Position numbers and translations under genes: made by a program. Positions 62,171 through 64,000 of a stretch of 64,000 bases of DNA are shown here, one piece after another; within the stretch, counting starts at the first letter, position 1, and every line of letters starts with the position of its first letter. The stretch lies in contig JAEWHR010000134.1 in the NCBI GenBank assembly GCA_023387655.1, forward strand, positions 23,005 to 87,004. Reading direction: 5' to 3'. The notes under the pieces were generated by a model, which was not told the origin of the DNA, ran no database searches, and saw only the letters and a list, made by a program, of their open reading frames with translations. This DNA comes from Bacillota bacterium (GTDB lineage: Bacteria; Bacillota; Clostridia; Lachnospirales; Lachnospiraceae).

Positions 62171-62182
62171 AGAGTAACTCCC

Positions 62183-62506
62183 TTAGGATAGCTTATCAAA
62201 GCTTAAACAATCCGTTTCTGTATAGAATTTAGTTTGACTGCTGCCTCCAACTTCAATCTTTTCAAGCCTACAGTGGTCATCGCTATTATATTTGCAAGTT
62301 GCTACATTACATAAAATCTCTTTCGACGTTCCTCTCATAGATGTATACTCTGCTAAATTACTATAAACAGATCGATTTAAAAAGCTTGCACAACAAGTAG
62401 ATTCCTCACTGGTTGCAGCTTTACCACCCACTTTAATGGTATTTGCACGACAAATATGCTCTTGATTATAAGAACAATTTGTTGCACCACACTTAACTTT
62501 AGACAT
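62183..62506 (-). CDS. Protein with two DUF1540 cysteine-rich repeats
   Basis: About 107 aa. Two repeats of C-x4-C-x7-C...C: VKCGATNCSYNQEHICRANTI...CCASF and ILCNVATCKYNSDDHCRLEKI...CLSF. DUF1540 function is unknown; metal binding is plausible. GGAGG before ATG 62506 is preferred to ATG 62518. Placed between the rubrerythrin and the rubredoxin protein, suggesting an oxygen or metal role. Confidence 0.85.
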   Translation of the reverse strand: MSKVKCGATNCSYNQEHICRANTIKVGGKAATSEESTCCASFLNRSVYSNLAEYTSMRGTSKEILCNVATCKYNSDDHCRLEKIEVGGSSQTKFYTETDCLSFDKLS

Positions 62507-62585
62507 AAGATCCTCCATTCTGACGCTTTAACGTCTATTCCCGATGATAGTAAGATTGTGAATCAGCGCAACGTATATTTTCCCT

Positions 62586-63131
62586 TTACTTTCCGAAATA
62601 GCGGTCTAACAATCCTTTAAATGCACAGCCATGACGTGCTTCATCTTTTGCCATCTCATGTACCGAATCATGTATCGCATCAAGATTCTTACTTTTAGCA
62701 AGGGTTGCGAGTTTCTTCTTTCCTTCACAAGCTCCATATTCTGCATCAACTCTGGCTGCCAAATTATCTCTTGTACTTGCTTTTACAACCTCACCTAGCA
62801 TCTCAGCAAAACGTGATGCATGGTCTGCTTCCTCATATGCAATTCTTCTATATGCTTCCGCAACTTCCGGATAACCTTCGCGATCTGCCTGCCTACTCAT
62901 GGCAATATACATACCAACTTCAGTACACTCTCCCATAAAATTAGCTCTAAGATCTTCTAAGATAGCATCTTCAACGCCGGATGAAACCCCGATTACGTGC
63001 TCATCTGCCCATTGAAGTTCACCACTTTTTTCAATAAATTTGCTACTATCCGCATTACAAATTGGACATTTGTCTGGTGCAGAATCACCTTCATGAACAT
63101 AGCCGCAAACACTACATACATACTTTTTCAA
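62586..63131 (-). CDS. Reverse-type rubrerythrin (rubredoxin domain first)
   Basis: 181 aa. N-terminal rubredoxin: YVCSVCGYVHEG and KCPICNADS. C-terminal ferritin-like diiron domain with FMGECTEVGMYIAMSRQA, AYEEADHASRF and MAKDEARHGCAF carrying the E/H ligands. Order is reversed from classic rubrerythrin, as in reverse rubrerythrins that reduce H2O2 and O2 with NADH via partners (family knowledge). Paired with hrb and DUF1540 genes. GGAG precedes the ATG. Confidence 0.93.
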   Translation of the reverse strand: MKKYVCSVCGYVHEGDSAPDKCPICNADSSKFIEKSGELQWADEHVIGVSSGVEDAILEDLRANFMGECTEVGMYIAMSRQADREGYPEVAEAYRRIAYEEADHASRFAEMLGEVVKASTRDNLAARVDAEYGACEGKKKLATLAKSKNLDAIHDSVHEMAKDEARHGCAFKGLLDRYFGK

Positions 63132-63245
63132 TTCACATATCTCCTTTTCGCATAATTTCCAGTAGTATTTGCTTATATTATGGATTTTATTAGTTAAATA
63201 AAAAGAATTACTTTTTCACCGTGGATAATAACAATGCAACTATTA

Positions 63246-63294
63246 TTTTAAATTTATAGGAAACTGCAGCGCAATTTCCTCTTAAATTTAAAAA
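63246..63294. repeat. Solo tail hairpin related to the tail of repeat copy 1
   Basis: TTTTAAATTTA with AGGAAA pairs with TTTCCT and TTAAATTTAAAA. It shares AATTTATAGG and GCGCAATTTCCT with the tail at 5790-5830 but has no 104-bp body next to it. It directly follows a response-regulator terminator on the minus strand. Confidence 0.6.
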
Positions 63295-63343
63295 GGTGCT
63301 ACAAAACATCTACGAAAGGTAGATTTTTGTAACACCTACTTAT
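63291..63343 (-). terminator. Terminator of the NarL-type response regulator
   Basis: AGGTGTTACAAAA and TTTTGTAGCACCT pair with an inner ATCTACC/GTAGAT stem around TTTC, then TTTTT on the minus strand. Confidence 0.85.
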
Positions 63344-63370
63344 AATTTTATTAATTGTAATCGTCTTTCA

Positions 63371-64000
63371 TCATCCTTGTTTCTTTCCTGTTAAATAATA
63401 AACTGCAAGTTGAGTACGATGAGAAAATCCACCTTTTTCTAAAATGGTACTAATATGATTTTTTACTGTACCCTCACTGATAAATAACTTCTTTGCAATC
63501 TCTTTGTTCGACAAGCCTTCTGCTACAGAAGCAATGATATCAAGCTCTCTTGTAGTGTATCCATTGGAATCAAAACCAGTATTATGAATATGGCTACGAG
63601 AAGTAAACTTCTCAAATACTTTTTCATCAAGAACGTTAACTCCATTATAAATTGATTTAATCATTTGCTTTAATTTTTCTGGAGTGTGATTCTTAATTAA
63701 GTATCCCTTTGCCCCATTTTGAATTGACTGTTCTACTAACTCATCATCATCAAACGTAGTAAGGATGAGTACCTTGCCAAGATTTCGAACTACAACCTCT
63801 CTTGTTGCTTCGATCCCGTTCATCACAGGCATTTCGATATCCATCAATATAACATCTACAGGACTTTTAGAAGCTATTTCTACTGCCTCTTTACCATTCT
63901 TTGCACAACCAACTACTAGAAAGTCTGGATCTACGCTTAATATAATGCGCATACCATCTCTTACAAAATCACTATCATCCGCAATTATTACCTTAATAGG
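63371..64000 (-). CDS. NarL/FixJ-family response regulator (5' end cut by the window edge)
   Basis: Reading on from the ATG at 63952 the frame stays open to the window end and adds IKVIIADDSDFVRDG, the start of a receiver domain with its acidic pair, so the gene extends beyond base 64000 and its start is not seen. Receiver: phospho-acceptor D in VILMDIEMP, T in ILTTFDDDELV, K in GYLIKNHTP. LuxR-type HTH near the C terminus: TRELDIIASVAEGLSNKEIAKKLFISEGTVKNHISTIL. A kinase gene may lie just outside. Confidence 0.93.
   Translation of the reverse strand, partial: PIKVIIADDSDFVRDGMRIILSVDPDFLVVGCAKNGKEAVEIASKSPVDVILMDIEMPVMNGIEATREVVVRNLGKVLILTTFDDDELVEQSIQNGAKGYLIKNHTPEKLKQMIKSIYNGVNVLDEKVFEKFTSRSHIHNTGFDSNGYTTRELDIIASVAEGLSNKEIAKKLFISEGTVKNHISTILEKGGFSHRTQLAVYYLTGKKQG

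Overview
The window looks like chromosomal DNA from an AT-rich, strictly anaerobic, spore-forming Clostridia of the Lachnospiraceae type. Evidence: strong GGAGG-type ribosome sites, many rho-independent terminators, spoVG, a DnaD/DnaC-type helicase-loader pair, a GlgC/GlgD pair, three [FeFe] hydrogenases and a rubrerythrin/rubredoxin oxygen-defence cluster. The gene set resembles Lachnoclostridium (Clostridium) phytofermentans, but this is from memory and untested. The pth, mfd, spoVG and prs neighbourhood is typical of origin-proximal DNA in Firmicutes. I see no rRNA, tRNA, CRISPR array or transposase gene.

Layout. 0.3-7 kb (minus strand): a Zn/Cd-type P-type ATPase with an HMA metallochaperone, a glycine betaine/choline-type ABC importer (permease fused to binding protein, plus a CBS-containing ATPase), a BusR-like GntR/RCK_C regulator and an ArsR regulator. 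7.4-14.8 kb (minus): pth, mfd, a lipoprotein foldase and a NatAB-like exporter as one run. 15.4-19.7 kb (minus): a polysaccharide deacetylase, then glgC-glgD-spoVG. 20.3-25.8 kb (plus): murC, dnaD-like, dnaC-like and prs. Between murC and dnaD lie four perfect DnaA boxes and six tandem 24-bp hairpin repeats. 25.9-41 kb: a YhaN/YhaO-like SMC-type ATPase and nuclease pair, an HD-GYP protein, AraC and GyrI-like proteins, a heterodimeric ABC exporter with a divergent MerR regulator, queT with a pseudoknotted leader, and asnS. 41-51.7 kb (plus): degV and the hydrogenase island. The island holds a PAS-containing (sensory type) hydrogenase with a PP2C/SpoIIE phosphatase, a second stand-alone hydrogenase, and a three-subunit NAD(P)-linked electron-bifurcating type enzyme. 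Two small [2Fe-2S] proteins bracket it. 52-58 kb (plus): a two-component system and an ABC exporter with a permease-M1 peptidase fusion. 58-64 kb (minus): a lethal-factor-type peptidase, an intracellular GH26 protein, a D-Ala-D-Ala ligase, oxygen-defence proteins and a response regulator cut by the window edge.

Structure beyond genes. A 104-bp GC-rich element occurs twice (5687 and 57959; 5 differences, no gaps). Each copy is followed by an AT-rich tail hairpin whose stem sequence differs while pairing is kept. A solo tail relative lies near 63246. All three sit directly 3' of the terminator of a minus-strand gene. Four unrelated short tandem-repeat arrays lie between genes. Several promoters carry symmetrical operators that can be matched to neighbouring regulators (BusR-like, MerR-like, ArsR-like) or, more tentatively, to Rex.

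Many starts given here are shorter than the longest open frame because a clear ribosome site points to an internal start codon; this is noted in each entry.
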